A stretch of DNA of 43,790 nt from Flavobacterium sp. GTDB taxonomy: Bacteria > Bacteroidota > Bacteroidia > Flavobacteriales > Flavobacteriaceae. Below are positions 33,008 through 42,893 of this stretch, one piece after another. The stretch covers positions 1 to 43,790 of the forward strand of contig JAEUTY010000043.1 in the NCBI GenBank assembly GCA_016787805.1, written 5' to 3'. The position numbers and the translations under genes are program-made. The notes under the pieces were generated by a model. It saw only the letters and a list, made by a program, of their open reading frames with translations, was not told the DNA's origin and ran no database searches. The number at the start of each line of letters is the position of its first letter. Positions within the stretch are counted from its first letter, which is position 1.

Positions 33008-36000
33008 ATGAAAAAAATTGCTGTCTTAATCACACTACTTTCTTATTTGACTTGTTTTTCACAACAAACAGGCTCAATCACTATACAATGGTCTGAAAAC
33101 AAAGAAGTTCCATATGGTGATTATTCTATCAATTTACCTCTATTCAATACAGAAAATTATATGTACAATGATTTTTCGAAAGAATTATGGTACGTTACCA
33201 AATTTACAGAAAACGGTTTAATCAATGAAAATTCATTACAAATTACTAGTGTAGTATATGAAAACATCGATGAAAGTAAACTGGTTTCTATTGCGAAAGA
33301 AAAAATTCCATCTTCGATAAATGCTATTTTAAAAAACAGCATATCGCGCAACCAATATAGTGCGCTACTTAAAGTATGTCCATTTATTAAAGAAGGTACT
33401 ATTTATAAAAGAATTGTTGCTTTTAATTATTCGTATGAACGAGAAACTTCGGGTCGTTTGAATTCTAACAGCACAACCTCAATAACAAATTCTGTATTAA
33501 GCTCAGGGAATTGGTATCGCTTTTATATCGAAAAATCTGGAGTATATGTTCTTGACAAGGATTTTATACGAAATTTAGGCATTAACCCCGACAATATCAA
33601 TCCAAAGAAAATTAAGATTTATGGTCACGGCGGAAGAATGGTTCCTTTAAGCAACAATGCTTTTTACCCATTTGATTTGGAGGAAAATGCAATTCAAGTA
33701 ATTGGTGAAGATGACAATTCGTTTGACACCAACGATTATGTGGTTTTTTATGGAGAGGGTCTTGACAATTGGAGTGCCGAAAACTTTACGCATCTCAATC
33801 TGTACAGCGATCGATCCTATTATTACATTAATGTTGAAGGCGAAGACGGCAAACGAATGGAACCAACTGTACAACCATTAGGTAGTAGTACAATGACATT
33901 AACTACTTATGACGACTATCGATTTCATGAAGTAGATTTAAATAATCTTGGTCGGTTAGGAAGAGTTTGGTTTGGTGAATCGTTTACTATAGACCAAGAA
34001 CAAGATTTTGAATTTAACTTTCCTAACATCGTTACTTCTCAGCAAGCTACTGTATCCATTCATGTTGGAGGAAATTCTTTTGTTCCAACAAAATTCACAC
34101 CATCTATCAACGGGCAAGCACAAACCAATTTGAACTTATCAATTGTTACTTTAAATTCAACTACAGTTGCTAGTCAGGCAACCGGAAATTATACAGTTCC
34201 TGCAGCTCAAACTATGAATGTTAAACTGACCTTTGACAATGGTGGGGTTCCAACTTCAAAAGGGTATTTGGATTTTATATCAATTAACACCAAAAGCAAT
34301 TTAACCGGTTTTGGAAAACAATTCCGATTTCAATACAACAATGCAGCTTCTTCTTTAGGAATTGTTGAATATCAAATCTCAAATGCATCTAACATTAAAC
34401 AAATTTGGGACATCACTGACATCTATAATGTTAGTAAAATAGAGAATGCAAATCAATCCAATATTTCGTTTAAAGCGAATTTGGGCACTGCAAAAAAATA
34501 CATTGCGGTTGATTTTAGTGATTTGTACACACCTTTAAAAGAATCACAACCTCGTGTTACTAACCAAGATTTAAAAGGAACCATTTTCTTAAACAGTCAA
34601 GGCAATTTTGAAGATATTGATTATTTAATCATAACACCTCCCTCCTACAACAGCCAAGCTGAAAGACTGGCCAACTTCCACAGAAACTATTCAGGTTTGA
34701 ATGTTAAAGTTGTCAATTTGGACGTGATTTACCAAGAATTTGCTTCGGGAAAACAAGACATTGGTGCCATTCGAAATTTTGTGAAATACGTATATGATAA
34801 CGCCTCTACCCCAAGCGAACGCGTAAAGTATTTGAATCTGTTTGGCGATGCTTCATTCGATTTCAAAGACCGAATTGCTAACAATACGAATATTGTTCCT
34901 ATATACCATTCTGTTAACAGCTATACTTCAGGAGAAAGTTCGTTTGCATCAGATGATTATTTTGGCAGTATGGATTTTAATGAAGGCAATGAAGATGTAT
35001 TTAATGGCGGCGCCGATATTGCCGTTGGAAGAATGTTGGTTTCTTCTACTGAACAAGCCGATGAAATGGTCAATAAAATTATTGAATACCACGATTTGAA
35101 ATCCTACGGAAGTTGGCGCAATAATTACGTTTGCATCTCTGATGATTCTGACAAACCTGGTGATTCAACTTTGCAGTCAAAGCAAAACAATTTAGCCGAT
35201 GTCATACACCAACAAAAACCATTCATCAACTTTAAAAAGATACTATTAGACTCCTACCAACAAGAAACTTCTGCTGGTGGTGATCGCTATCCGAAAGCCA
35301 AAGAAGACATACAAAATGCATTTGAAAAAGGCGCCTTAGTTTTTAATTATTTAGGACATGGAGGTGAAGACGGATTGACTGGAGAACGCATTTGGGATAA
35401 ATTTGACGGATTGAACTTTTTCAACCAATACCGTTATCCACTTTTTATCACTATCACTTGTGAGTTTTCACGTTTTGACAACCCGTTACGACCAACAGCG
35501 GGAGAATATACTTATTGGAATCCTAAAGGAGGTGCCATTTCAATGATCACAACTATTCGTTCAATTAGCCAATTCAATGCTGAGATTTTCAATGATAAAT
35601 TATCAGAAAAATTGTTTTCTTATGGTTCAGATCAATATCCATCTATAGCAGAAGCGCTTCGATTGGCAAAAGCAGCGAGCAATAACAACTCTTCAACTGG
35701 TGTTGTTTTATACTTGGGCGATCCTGCCTTAATGCTGGCAATACCTAAACCAAAAATTGCCCTAACAAAAGTGAATGATGTGCCAATAAATCAACCTATT
35801 GCTGATTTTCAAGCATTGGCCTATGTAAAATTATCCGGAGAAGTTCAAGACGAAATTGGTAATCCGCTTAACAATTATAATGGTGAATTATCGGTAAATA
35901 TTTTTGACAAAGAATACAGCCGAACTACGCTTAACAACGACAACAACAGTCCGCCAATGACATTTAATAATTTAGGTGAAACCATTTTTCGCGGAAATGC

Positions 36001-36832
36001 ATCCATAAACAACGGTCAATTTGAATTTGGTTTTGTTGTTCCAAAAGACATTCGCATTCCATTAGGGAATGGAAGAATTAGTTTTTACTCTAAACGCAAT
36101 CAAATTTTGTTAGATAAAACAGGGTACAATACCGACATAAAAATTGGCGGAATTGATTTAAATGCTGTAGCCGACACCACACCTCCAAAAGTGCGTTTGT
36201 ACATGAATGATGAATCGTTTGTTAATGGCGGAATAACCAATGAATCTCCTTTCTTTTTAGCCTTTTTAGAAGACGAACACGGAATCAATACCGCTAGCGG
36301 AATTGGCCATGATATAGTAGCTATTTTAGATGGAGACGAAACCAATCCCTATATTTTAAATGACTATTATGAAACCGAATTAGACGATTACACCAAAGGA
36401 AAAATTAGATTCCCATTCCGTAATTTAGCATTAGGTTTACACACTATCACTTTCAAAGCTTGGGATGTTTACAACAATTTTATTTCTGCTGAAATTCAAT
36501 TTGTAGTAGTTAGTGGTGACAGCATTACGCTATCTAATGTTTTAAATTACCCTAATCCTTTTGTAAATCACACCCAATTTTGGTTCTCTCACAACAAACC
36601 CTACGAACCTTTAGATGTTCAGGTTCAAATATTTACTATTACCGGAAAAGTAGTAAAAACCATCAATCAAAGTGTCACCACCGATGGCTTTTTATCTCGA
36701 GAAATAACTTGGGATGGAAAAGATGATTTTGGAGACAAAATAGGAAAAGGAGTTTATGTTTATAAATTAACTGTGAAATCTTCATCAACAGGTGAAAAAT
36801 CAGAAAAAATAGAAAAACTTGTAATCCTGTAA
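33008..36832 (+). CDS. porU: Type IX secretion system sortase PorU
   Basis: 1274 residues with a signal peptide (MKKIAVLITLLSYLTCFSQQ). The centre is a gingipain-like (C25) cysteine peptidase domain with His784 in NYLGHGGEDG and Cys818 in TITCEFSRF. It ends in a T9SS C-terminal domain (LNYPNPFVNHTQFWFSHNK ... GKGVYVYKLTV). PorU removes the sorting domain from T9SS cargo at the cell surface and attaches the cargo; the three secreted proteins at the left end of this window are likely substrates. The divergent neighbour is gldJ and porV follows 36 bases downstream. Confidence 0.95.
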   Translation: MKKIAVLITLLSYLTCFSQQTGSITIQWSENKEVPYGDYSINLPLFNTENYMYNDFSKELWYVTKFTENGLINENSLQITSVVYENIDESKLVSIAKEKIPSSINAILKNSISRNQYSALLKVCPFIKEGTIYKRIVAFNYSYERETSGRLNSNSTTSITNSVLSSGNWYRFYIEKSGVYVLDKDFIRNLGINPDNINPKKIKIYGHGGRMVPLSNNAFYPFDLEENAIQVIGEDDNSFDTNDYVVFYGEGLDNWSAENFTHLNLYSDRSYYYINVEGEDGKRMEPTVQPLGSSTMTLTTYDDYRFHEVDLNNLGRLGRVWFGESFTIDQEQDFEFNFPNIVTSQQATVSIHVGGNSFVPTKFTPSINGQAQTNLNLSIVTLNSTTVASQATGNYTVPAAQTMNVKLTFDNGGVPTSKGYLDFISINTKSNLTGFGKQFRFQYNNAASSLGIVEYQISNASNIKQIWDITDIYNVSKIENANQSNISFKANLGTAKKYIAVDFSDLYTPLKESQPRVTNQDLKGTIFLNSQGNFEDIDYLIITPPSYNSQAERLANFHRNYSGLNVKVVNLDVIYQEFASGKQDIGAIRNFVKYVYDNASTPSERVKYLNLFGDASFDFKDRIANNTNIVPIYHSVNSYTSGESSFASDDYFGSMDFNEGNEDVFNGGADIAVGRMLVSSTEQADEMVNKIIEYHDLKSYGSWRNNYVCISDDSDKPGDSTLQSKQNNLADVIHQQKPFINFKKILLDSYQQETSAGGDRYPKAKEDIQNAFEKGALVFNYLGHGGEDGLTGERIWDKFDGLNFFNQYRYPLFITITCEFSRFDNPLRPTAGEYTYWNPKGGAISMITTIRSISQFNAEIFNDKLSEKLFSYGSDQYPSIAEALRLAKAASNNNSSTGVVLYLGDPALMLAIPKPKIALTKVNDVPINQPIADFQALAYVKLSGEVQDEIGNPLNNYNGELSVNIFDKEYSRTTLNNDNNSPPMTFNNLGETIFRGNASINNGQFEFGFVVPKDIRIPLGNGRISFYSKRNQILLDKTGYNTDIKIGGIDLNAVADTTPPKVRLYMNDESFVNGGITNESPFFLAFLEDEHGINTASGIGHDIVAILDGDETNPYILNDYYETELDDYTKGKIRFPFRNLALGLHTITFKAWDVYNNFISAEIQFVVVSGDSITLSNVLNYPNPFVNHTQFWFSHNKPYEPLDVQVQIFTITGKVVKTINQSVTTDGFLSREITWDGKDDFGDKIGKGVYVYKLTVKSSSTGEKSEKIEKLVIL

Positions 36833-36848
36833 TAAAATACTATATTTG
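36819..36848 (+). promoter_or_regulatory. Promoter of porV overlapping the end of porU
   Basis: TTG at 36819-36821, a 19-base spacer and TATATTTG at 36841-36848 match the flavobacterial consensus. The -35-like half lies inside the last codons of porU. The start of transcription would be 14 or so bases before the porV ATG. Confidence 0.65.
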
Positions 36849-36868
36849 TTCAATTATTAAATGAATTT

Positions 36869-38047
36869 ATGAAAAAGATTTTTGCACTTGCATCACTTTT
36901 AATCGCGTTTCAAACTATCAAAGCACAAGAAGTTGAAAGAGTTATTACAACAGGTGTTCCCTTCTTATTAGTTGCAGCAGATGCTCGCTCTGCTGGTTTA
37001 GCCGACCAAGGAGTTGGAACCACAGCCGATTGTTTTTCGCAACAATGGAATCCAGCTAAATATGCCTTTATACTAGACAAACAAGGCTTTTCGTTAAACT
37101 ACACACCTTACCTAACACAATTGGTTAACGATATTTCGTTAGGTCAAGTTAATTATTACAACCGATTTGATGAGAGAATGGCATTTGCTCTTAGCTTACG
37201 TTATTTTGGGTTAGGAGAAATCGAATTACGTGAAACATTTGATCAAACACCTAATGTTGTAAAACCTAATGAATTAGCTTTTGACGGTTCTTATTCTCTT
37301 AAACTGAGCAATTCATTTTCGATGGCTGTAGCAGGAAGATACATCCGATCAAATCTAAAAATTGCTGATGCTAATACTGATGCTAAACCAGCTAGTTCGT
37401 TTGCTGTAGACGTAGCAGGTTTCTTCGAATCGGAAGAAAAAGCATTCAATGATTTTAATGGAAGATACCGTTTAGGATTCAACTTTCAAAATTTAGGTCC
37501 TAAAATCAGTTATGATAACGACCAAAACGACCTTAATTCAAACTTTTTACCAGCAAATATGCGCTTGGGTGGTGGATTCGACTTTATGTTAGATGAATAT
37601 AACAAAGTGAGTGCAAGTGTCGAGTTTGCAAAATTATTGGTTCCAACACCACAAACCGGAGTGGATTTGAACGGAGATGGTGTTATCGATACTAATGATT
37701 CCCAAATCGCAAAAGATGACTATCAAAAAATGAACTGGGTATCGGGTATATTCAAATCATTTGGAGATGCACCTGATGGTTTCGGTGAAGAATTGAAAGA
37801 ATTCACTTATTCTGTTGGAGCTGAATATTCGTATCAAGACTCCTTTGCTTTCCGTTTAGGATATTTCAACGAAAGCCCAATTAAAGGAGCCCGTCGTTTT
37901 TTCTCTCTTGGAGCAGGTTTCAAATACAACATTGTTAAAATTGATGTTTCCTATTTGTTCTCAGCGTCTAAAGTTAAAAACCCATTAGAAAACACTTTAC
38001 GCTTCTCGTTAAGTTTTGCTTTTGGAGACAAATATGACCAATATTAA
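36869..38047 (+). CDS. porV: Type IX secretion outer-membrane protein PorV (LptO)
   Basis: 392 residues. Signal peptide LASLLIAFQTIKAQ, then a FadL-like outer-membrane barrel beginning VPFLLVAADARSAGLADQGV and GTTADCFSQQWNPAKYAF, with a C-terminal aromatic-rich strand (LRFSLSFAFGDKYDQY). PorV shuttles T9SS cargo from the translocon to the PorU attachment complex. Length and its place after porU fit the family. A terminator follows at 38071. Confidence 0.95.
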   Translation: MKKIFALASLLIAFQTIKAQEVERVITTGVPFLLVAADARSAGLADQGVGTTADCFSQQWNPAKYAFILDKQGFSLNYTPYLTQLVNDISLGQVNYYNRFDERMAFALSLRYFGLGEIELRETFDQTPNVVKPNELAFDGSYSLKLSNSFSMAVAGRYIRSNLKIADANTDAKPASSFAVDVAGFFESEEKAFNDFNGRYRLGFNFQNLGPKISYDNDQNDLNSNFLPANMRLGGGFDFMLDEYNKVSASVEFAKLLVPTPQTGVDLNGDGVIDTNDSQIAKDDYQKMNWVSGIFKSFGDAPDGFGEELKEFTYSVGAEYSYQDSFAFRLGYFNESPIKGARRFFSLGAGFKYNIVKIDVSYLFSASKVKNPLENTLRFSLSFAFGDKYDQY

Positions 38048-38070
38048 AAAAAACAATTTTTAATAACAAT

Positions 38071-38102
38071 CCAAATTTCGAATAGGAATTTGGATTTTTT
38101 TT
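38071..38102 (+). terminator. Terminator after porV
   Basis: CCAAATT-TCGAATAGG-AATTTGG followed by ATTTTTTTT, ending 12 bases before the cytidine deaminase start. Confidence 0.75.
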
Positions 38103-38114
38103 CCTCTATACACA

Positions 38115-38597
38115 ATGAAAGAAATCAATATCAACACTCATATTTCTGTTTTTAATGGAATAGATGAATTGCCTTATGAAGTTCAATCATTAATGCATCA
38201 AGCTATTGAAGTTAGAAAAAAAGCTTATGCTCCTTATTCCCATTTTAGAGTAGGTGCCGCTATTTTGTTAGACAATGGAAAAGTTGTTTTGGGTTCCAAT
38301 CAGGAAAACGCAGCTTATCCCTCAGGTCTTTGTGCCGAAAGAGTTGCTATTTTTCAAGCTGGCGCAATTTACCCCGATGCCAAAATTATTCAATTAGCAA
38401 TAACAGCCGCATCGGATACAAATCCTACAAAATCACCTATTCCTCCATGTGGCGCTTGTCGTCAATCAATAGCCGAATACGAATTCAAGCAAGACACACC
38501 CATCGAAATTTATTTTATGGGTGAATCAGGAGAGGTTTATAAATCAAATTCAATTGGTAATTTACTACCGCTATCGTTCGATAAAACATCATTATAA
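38115..38597 (+). CDS. cdd: Cytidine deaminase
   Basis: 160 residues. It converts cytidine or deoxycytidine to (deoxy)uridine, for pyrimidine salvage in the cytoplasm. Motifs: YAPYSHFRVGAAIL (38-51), NQENAAYPSGLCAERVAIF with zinc-type Cys73 and catalytic-type Glu75, and PPCGACRQ with Cys112 and Cys115. Length is normal for the tetrameric type. It stands alone after the porV terminator. Confidence 0.94.
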   Translation: MKEININTHISVFNGIDELPYEVQSLMHQAIEVRKKAYAPYSHFRVGAAILLDNGKVVLGSNQENAAYPSGLCAERVAIFQAGAIYPDAKIIQLAITAASDTNPTKSPIPPCGACRQSIAEYEFKQDTPIEIYFMGESGEVYKSNSIGNLLPLSFDKTSL

Positions 38598-38689
38598 ACT
38601 AAAACGTTATAGTTGATATTTTTGATTCAAACGTGTGTAAAAATTAGCATTTTCGTTGCTATAAATTTTTACTTCTACAATCAATATCT

Positions 38690-38697
38690 TACTTTTG
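38690..38697 (+). promoter_or_regulatory. Candidate -7 box of pdhA
   Basis: TACTTTTG fits TAnnTTTG, 75 bases before the pdhA ATG. No TTG lies 17-23 bases upstream, so support is partial. Confidence 0.35.
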
Positions 38698-38771
38698 CAT
38701 TTCCGCATATCGAAAATGTATCGATTGCTTGAAATTGAATACAAATTACAAATCATAGTAATTCATCAACC

Positions 38772-39770
38772 ATGAAAGAAATTACCAAAGAAGTTTACCT
38801 ACAATGGTATGAAGACATGCAGTTTTGGAGAAAATTTGAAGACAAATTAGCCGCTGTATACATCCAACAAAAAGTGAGAGGTTTTTTACATTTATACAAT
38901 GGTCAAGAAGCAGTTCTTGCAGGAGCTATACATGCAATGGACTTATCAAAAGACAAAATGATTACTGCTTACCGAAATCACGTTCAACCAATCGCTATGG
39001 GAGTTGACCCTAAAAAAGTAATGGCCGAGCTTTATGGAAAAGTAACTGGAACTTCAAAAGGAATGGGTGGTTCAATGCATATTTTTTCTAAAGAACACGG
39101 ATTTTATGGTGGTCACGGAATTGTAGGTGCTCAAATTCCTGTTGGTGCTGGAATGGCTTTTGCCGACAAATACTTTGAAACAGGCGGAGTTACTTTGACT
39201 TATTTTGGAGATGGTGCAGCACGCCAAGGATCTTTGCACGAAGCTTTTAATATGGCCATGAATTGGAAACTTCCTGTAGTTTTCATCTGTGAAAACAATG
39301 GATATGCCATGGGAACTTCGGTAGAACGAACTGCTAATCATACTGATATTTGGAAATTAGGTTTAGGTTATGAAATGCCTTGCGGACCAGTAGATGGAAT
39401 GAATCCTGTAAAAGTAGCTGAAGCTATGCAAGAGGCAATTGATAGAGCTCGTAGAGGTGACGGACCAACATTTTTGGAAATGAAAACGTACCGTTATAGA
39501 GGTCATTCAATGTCAGATGCGCAATTGTACAGAACCAAAGAGGAAGTGGAAGAATACAAAAAAATCGACCCAATTACTCAAGTTCTTGATATTATCAAAG
39601 ACAAAAAATACGCTACCGATGCTGAAATTGAAACGATTGACGAAAGAGTGAAAAATTTAGTGGATGAATGTGAAAAATTTGCTGAAGAATCACCTTTCCC
39701 AGAAGCACAACAATTGTACGACGTGGTATACGAACAAGAAAATTATCCTTTTATTCCTCATAGATTATAA
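38772..39770 (+). CDS. pdhA: Pyruvate dehydrogenase E1 component, alpha subunit
   Basis: 332 residues. It forms the thiamine-diphosphate part of the pyruvate dehydrogenase complex together with a beta subunit. Features: YRNHVQPIAMG (67-77), GKGMGGSMHIFS-like segment (SKGMGGSMHIFSKEHGFYGG), the TPP motif GDGAARQGSLHEAFNMAMNW (146-165) ending ENNGYAMGT, and the phosphorylation-loop-like TYRYRGHSMSDAQLYR. No E1-beta gene adjoins it; it must lie elsewhere. The E2 gene begins two bases after its stop. Confidence 0.94.
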   Translation: MKEITKEVYLQWYEDMQFWRKFEDKLAAVYIQQKVRGFLHLYNGQEAVLAGAIHAMDLSKDKMITAYRNHVQPIAMGVDPKKVMAELYGKVTGTSKGMGGSMHIFSKEHGFYGGHGIVGAQIPVGAGMAFADKYFETGGVTLTYFGDGAARQGSLHEAFNMAMNWKLPVVFICENNGYAMGTSVERTANHTDIWKLGLGYEMPCGPVDGMNPVKVAEAMQEAIDRARRGDGPTFLEMKTYRYRGHSMSDAQLYRTKEEVEEYKKIDPITQVLDIIKDKKYATDAEIETIDERVKNLVDECEKFAEESPFPEAQQLYDVVYEQENYPFIPHRL

Positions 39771-39772
39771 TT

Positions 39773-41389
39773 ATGGCAACAATAATAACAATGCCTCGTT
39801 TGAGCGATACTATGACAGAAGGAACTGTTGCAACTTGGCTTAAAAAAGTAGGTGATACTGTAAAAGAAGGTGATATTTTAGCCGAGATCGAAACCGATAA
39901 AGCAACCATGGAATTCGAATCATTCAATTCTGGAACTTTATTACATATTGGTATTGAAGCTGGTAAAACTGCTCCTGTTGATTCGTTACTTGCTATTATT
40001 GGGTCGCCAGGCGAAGACATTTCAGCTTTATTGGCTGGAGGAACTTCTGCTCCAAAAGAAGAAGTTAATACAGAAAAAACTGATAAAACTCCAAAAGCAA
40101 CACCAAGTAAGATTGAAATTCCAGCGGACGTAAAAGTAATCACTATGCCTCGCTTGAGCGACACTATGACCACTGGAACAGTTGCAACTTGGTTGAAAAA
40201 AGTAGGCGACACCATAAAAGAAGGCGATATGTTGGCCGAAATCGAAACCGATAAAGCCACAATGGAGTTCGAATCGTTCAATGCTGGTACTTTATTGTAC
40301 ATTGGAATTCAAGAAGGTCAATCGGCTCCAGTAGATAGCGTTTTAGCCATCATAGGACCAGCTGGAACTGACATTACTGGAATTGCTGAAAACTACTCAA
40401 AAGATGGCGAAACTAAAGCTGAGACCAAAACAGAAACTCCGGCTTCAGTAGCACCAACTCAAAATACTCAAGAAACATCGAACTCAGATACTGGAAGAAT
40501 ATTCGCTTCGCCTTTAGCGCGTCAAATCGCCAAAGAAAAAGGCATCAATTTAGCGCAAGTAAAAGGATCTGGAGAAAACGGAAGAATTGTAAAAAATGAT
40601 GTAGAAAACTTTACTGCTTCAACTACTGTTGCTCCAGCTCAGGCAAGCACTTCTCAAACTGAAGCCCCAACTCAAGCGGTTGTGAAACCATTTGTGCCTG
40701 CTGGCGAAATGTACTCTGAAAAAGTTCCAAACTCAACGATGCGTAAAGTAATTGCCAAACGTTTATCGGAATCAATCTTTACAGCTCCTCACTTCTACTT
40801 AACAATAGAAGTGGCCATGGACGAGGCGATGAAATCACGTGCTACCATCAACACCGTTCCTGACACCAAAGTTTCGTTCAACGATATGGTCATAAAAGCA
40901 TGCGCCATGGCGTTGAAGAAACATCCAAAAGTAAACTCACAATGGGCTGATGACGCCATCACTATTCACCATCATGTAAATATTGGAGTAGCCGTAGCTG
41001 TTGAAGATGGTTTGGTCGTTCCTGTGTTAAAATTTGCTGATCAAATGAGTTTATCTCAAATCGGCAACAATGTAAAAGATGTAGCCGTTAGAGCCAAAAG
41101 CAAAAAACTACAACCTGCTGAAATGGAAGGTAGTACGTTTACCGTTTCTAACCTAGGAATGTTCGGAATAACTGAATTTACTTCCATCATCAACCAACCC
41201 AATTCAGCCATCCTATCTGTTGGAGCTATCGTAGAAAAACCGATAGTAAGAAACGGTCAAATTGTAGTAGGTAACACGATGAAAGTAACATTAGCCTGCG
41301 ACCACAGAACTGTCGACGGCGCAACAGGTGCACAATTCCTTCAAACATTAAGAACATATTTGGAAAATCCAGTCACTATGTTAGCGTAG
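39773..41389 (+). CDS. pdhC: Pyruvate dehydrogenase E2, dihydrolipoamide acetyltransferase (two lipoyl domains)
   Basis: 538 residues. Two lipoyl domains (1-78 with lipoyl Lys43; 121-198 with Lys161; both EIETDKATMEFESF) are separated by a Lys/Pro/Thr linker and lie exactly 118 residues apart. A peripheral-subunit-binding domain covers about 242-280 (FASPLARQIAKEKGINLAQV). The catalytic domain follows, with MRKVIAKRLSESIFTAPHFY, SFNDMVIKACAMALKKHP, GVAVAVEDGLVVPVLK and the active-site DHRTVDGATG (His511). It transfers the acetyl group to CoA and is the core of the complex. It overlaps nothing; a terminator follows. Confidence 0.95.
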   Translation: MATIITMPRLSDTMTEGTVATWLKKVGDTVKEGDILAEIETDKATMEFESFNSGTLLHIGIEAGKTAPVDSLLAIIGSPGEDISALLAGGTSAPKEEVNTEKTDKTPKATPSKIEIPADVKVITMPRLSDTMTTGTVATWLKKVGDTIKEGDMLAEIETDKATMEFESFNAGTLLYIGIQEGQSAPVDSVLAIIGPAGTDITGIAENYSKDGETKAETKTETPASVAPTQNTQETSNSDTGRIFASPLARQIAKEKGINLAQVKGSGENGRIVKNDVENFTASTTVAPAQASTSQTEAPTQAVVKPFVPAGEMYSEKVPNSTMRKVIAKRLSESIFTAPHFYLTIEVAMDEAMKSRATINTVPDTKVSFNDMVIKACAMALKKHPKVNSQWADDAITIHHHVNIGVAVAVEDGLVVPVLKFADQMSLSQIGNNVKDVAVRAKSKKLQPAEMEGSTFTVSNLGMFGITEFTSIINQPNSAILSVGAIVEKPIVRNGQIVVGNTMKVTLACDHRTVDGATGAQFLQTLRTYLENPVTMLA

Positions 41390-41414
41390 TTAACTGAAAC
41401 TATAAATTAAGAAG

Positions 41415-41442
41415 AACCCGTTCAATTTGAGCGGGTTTTTTT
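41415..41442 (+). terminator. Terminator after pdhC
   Basis: AACCCGTTC-AATTT-GAGCGGGTT followed by a run of T; nine pairs with one G-T pair, 26 bases after the pdhC stop. Confidence 0.8.
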
Positions 41443-41450
41443 TATTAGAA

Positions 41451-41580
41451 GCGACCCGAGCGTAAGCGAACTGGCGAAGCAATGGCTTGGGCTTCCTTGC
41501 AATCCATATTCCCGCTTTACGTCATGCGCGGCATTTCCTCCACACGAGCGTAGCGAACTGACGAAGTAATCGGGGCTAGA
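41451..41580 (+). repeat. Palindromic-family intergenic repeat (copy D)
   Basis: It lies between convergent pdhC and the glycosyltransferase gene. It contains GAGCGTAAGCGAACTGGCGA (41458 on) and, again, GAGCGTAGCGAACTGACGAA (41546 on), so there is an internal direct repeat. The 40 bases at 41541-41580 match the end of copy C (13041-13080, other strand). The middle (GGGCTTCCTTGCAATCC, 41489-41505) resembles the GGGCTTTCCGTTGCAATC of copy A. No coding sense. Confidence 0.7.
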
Positions 41581-41602
41581 AAACAAACTATAGCAACTAA
41601 AA

Positions 41603-42832
41603 TCAATGCTTCTTATTCTTTTCTTCAATCCATTTACTCATGTATTTGGTACTCGATAGGGTGTGATGTTGTAAAATAGCTCCTATAAAATTAGTATTGC
41701 GATGCGCTTTCAAATCCTGCAAAAGCATACTTATTCTTTCCAAAAAAGCAGTTTCAAAATCGCTCCTTTGGTATCTATTTTCTAGAATCTCAAATCCATT
41801 CTTTTGGCACTCTTTCCACAAAAGTGCGTTGGCATACAATTCAATTGCTTTTGCAGCAAAATCGTTTGGGTCATCTGCTATAAAACCATTCCAATCCAAA
41901 TCACCTTTCATCGATTCTGCACCAATTGAAGTAGTAACGCTAGGTGTGCCACATTGCATCGCTTCCAACAATTTTCCCTTGATTCCAGCACCAAATCGCA
42001 AAGGTGCTAAAACAACTCTAGCTTCTCGAATCACCTCCAATGCATCCTCAGCTCTTCCTTTGACAAGAAAATTCATTTTAGGGCTATTCAATTCCAAAAC
42101 CTTTTGCGTCGGATAAGCACCATAAACCAACATTTTTGCTAATGGTAATTTAGAATGTATTACAGGCCAAATTTCTTTGTTCAAAAACTGTACGGTATCC
42201 CAATTAGGTTCGTGCAAAAAATTACCAATAAAAACAAAATGATTCCGCTCTTTAAAAGTTGGAATAGCATGAATTGGTGCAGCAAAAAGAGGCAAATAAA
42301 ACAACAAATCACTTGAAATTCTGAATTGACTTTGCAATACTTCTATCTCATATTCAGAAACCATCAATGACAAATCACAACGCAAAATACTTGCGATTTC
42401 ACGCTTTGCAACCTCTGAAAACAAATCGTCTAACACAAATTCTCTTTCCTCTTTTAAAGCCGTATGACGAGCATTTCGCAAACAATGCAAATCTTCGGTA
42501 TCAAGTATTTTCATCGCATTAGGACAATTTTCACTCACTCTCCAACCAAACTGTTCCTCTACCATAAAACGATCAAACACAACTACGGTTGGATTTAATT
42601 CTTTCACAAAATCATCAAAAGAAGAAGAATTCAACTCAATTGTTTTAGTTGGTATTCGATAATGATTTAAATCTTCCGAAAACTCAAAATTTTGTGCTGT
42701 ACTAGCAAATGTTATTCTGTAGCCTTGGTTTTGAAACAAATCTATTAATTGCATCATTCTACCGCCAGCTGCAGATGATTTAGGCTCAGGCCAAACAAAA
42801 CCAATGATGAGTAAATGATTAGAATTTTCCAT
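41603..42832 (-). CDS. Glycosyltransferase, GT-B fold (family 4-like)
   Basis: 409 residues, cytoplasmic, no signal peptide. N-terminal domain: LLIIGFVWPEPKSSAAGGRM with MMQLIDLFQNQGYRITFAS. C-terminal nucleotide-sugar domain: FVFIGNFLHEPNWDTVQFLN, LVYGAYPTQKVLEL, and VVLAPLRFGAGIKGKLLEAM followed by CGTPSVTTSIGAESM. This pattern is typical of GT4/GT1-type transferases acting on surface polysaccharides or lipids. Donor and acceptor cannot be told from sequence. It is divergent from the MiaE gene and convergent with pdhC. Confidence 0.85.
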   Translation of the reverse strand: MENSNHLLIIGFVWPEPKSSAAGGRMMQLIDLFQNQGYRITFASTAQNFEFSEDLNHYRIPTKTIELNSSSFDDFVKELNPTVVVFDRFMVEEQFGWRVSENCPNAMKILDTEDLHCLRNARHTALKEEREFVLDDLFSEVAKREIASILRCDLSLMVSEYEIEVLQSQFRISSDLLFYLPLFAAPIHAIPTFKERNHFVFIGNFLHEPNWDTVQFLNKEIWPVIHSKLPLAKMLVYGAYPTQKVLELNSPKMNFLVKGRAEDALEVIREARVVLAPLRFGAGIKGKLLEAMQCGTPSVTTSIGAESMKGDLDWNGFIADDPNDFAAKAIELYANALLWKECQKNGFEILENRYQRSDFETAFLERISMLLQDLKAHRNTNFIGAILQHHTLSSTKYMSKWIEEKNKKH

Positions 42833-42893
42833 AATTTAAAATACAAATACAAAGAAAAGATATAATTTTACATCCTAATTAATTTACATTAAA

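Noticed and set aside
39773-40330. Repeat in pdhC as a possible assembly duplication
   Set aside because: The two copies differ at many silent sites and encode two lipoyl domains, a normal arrangement for E2 proteins.
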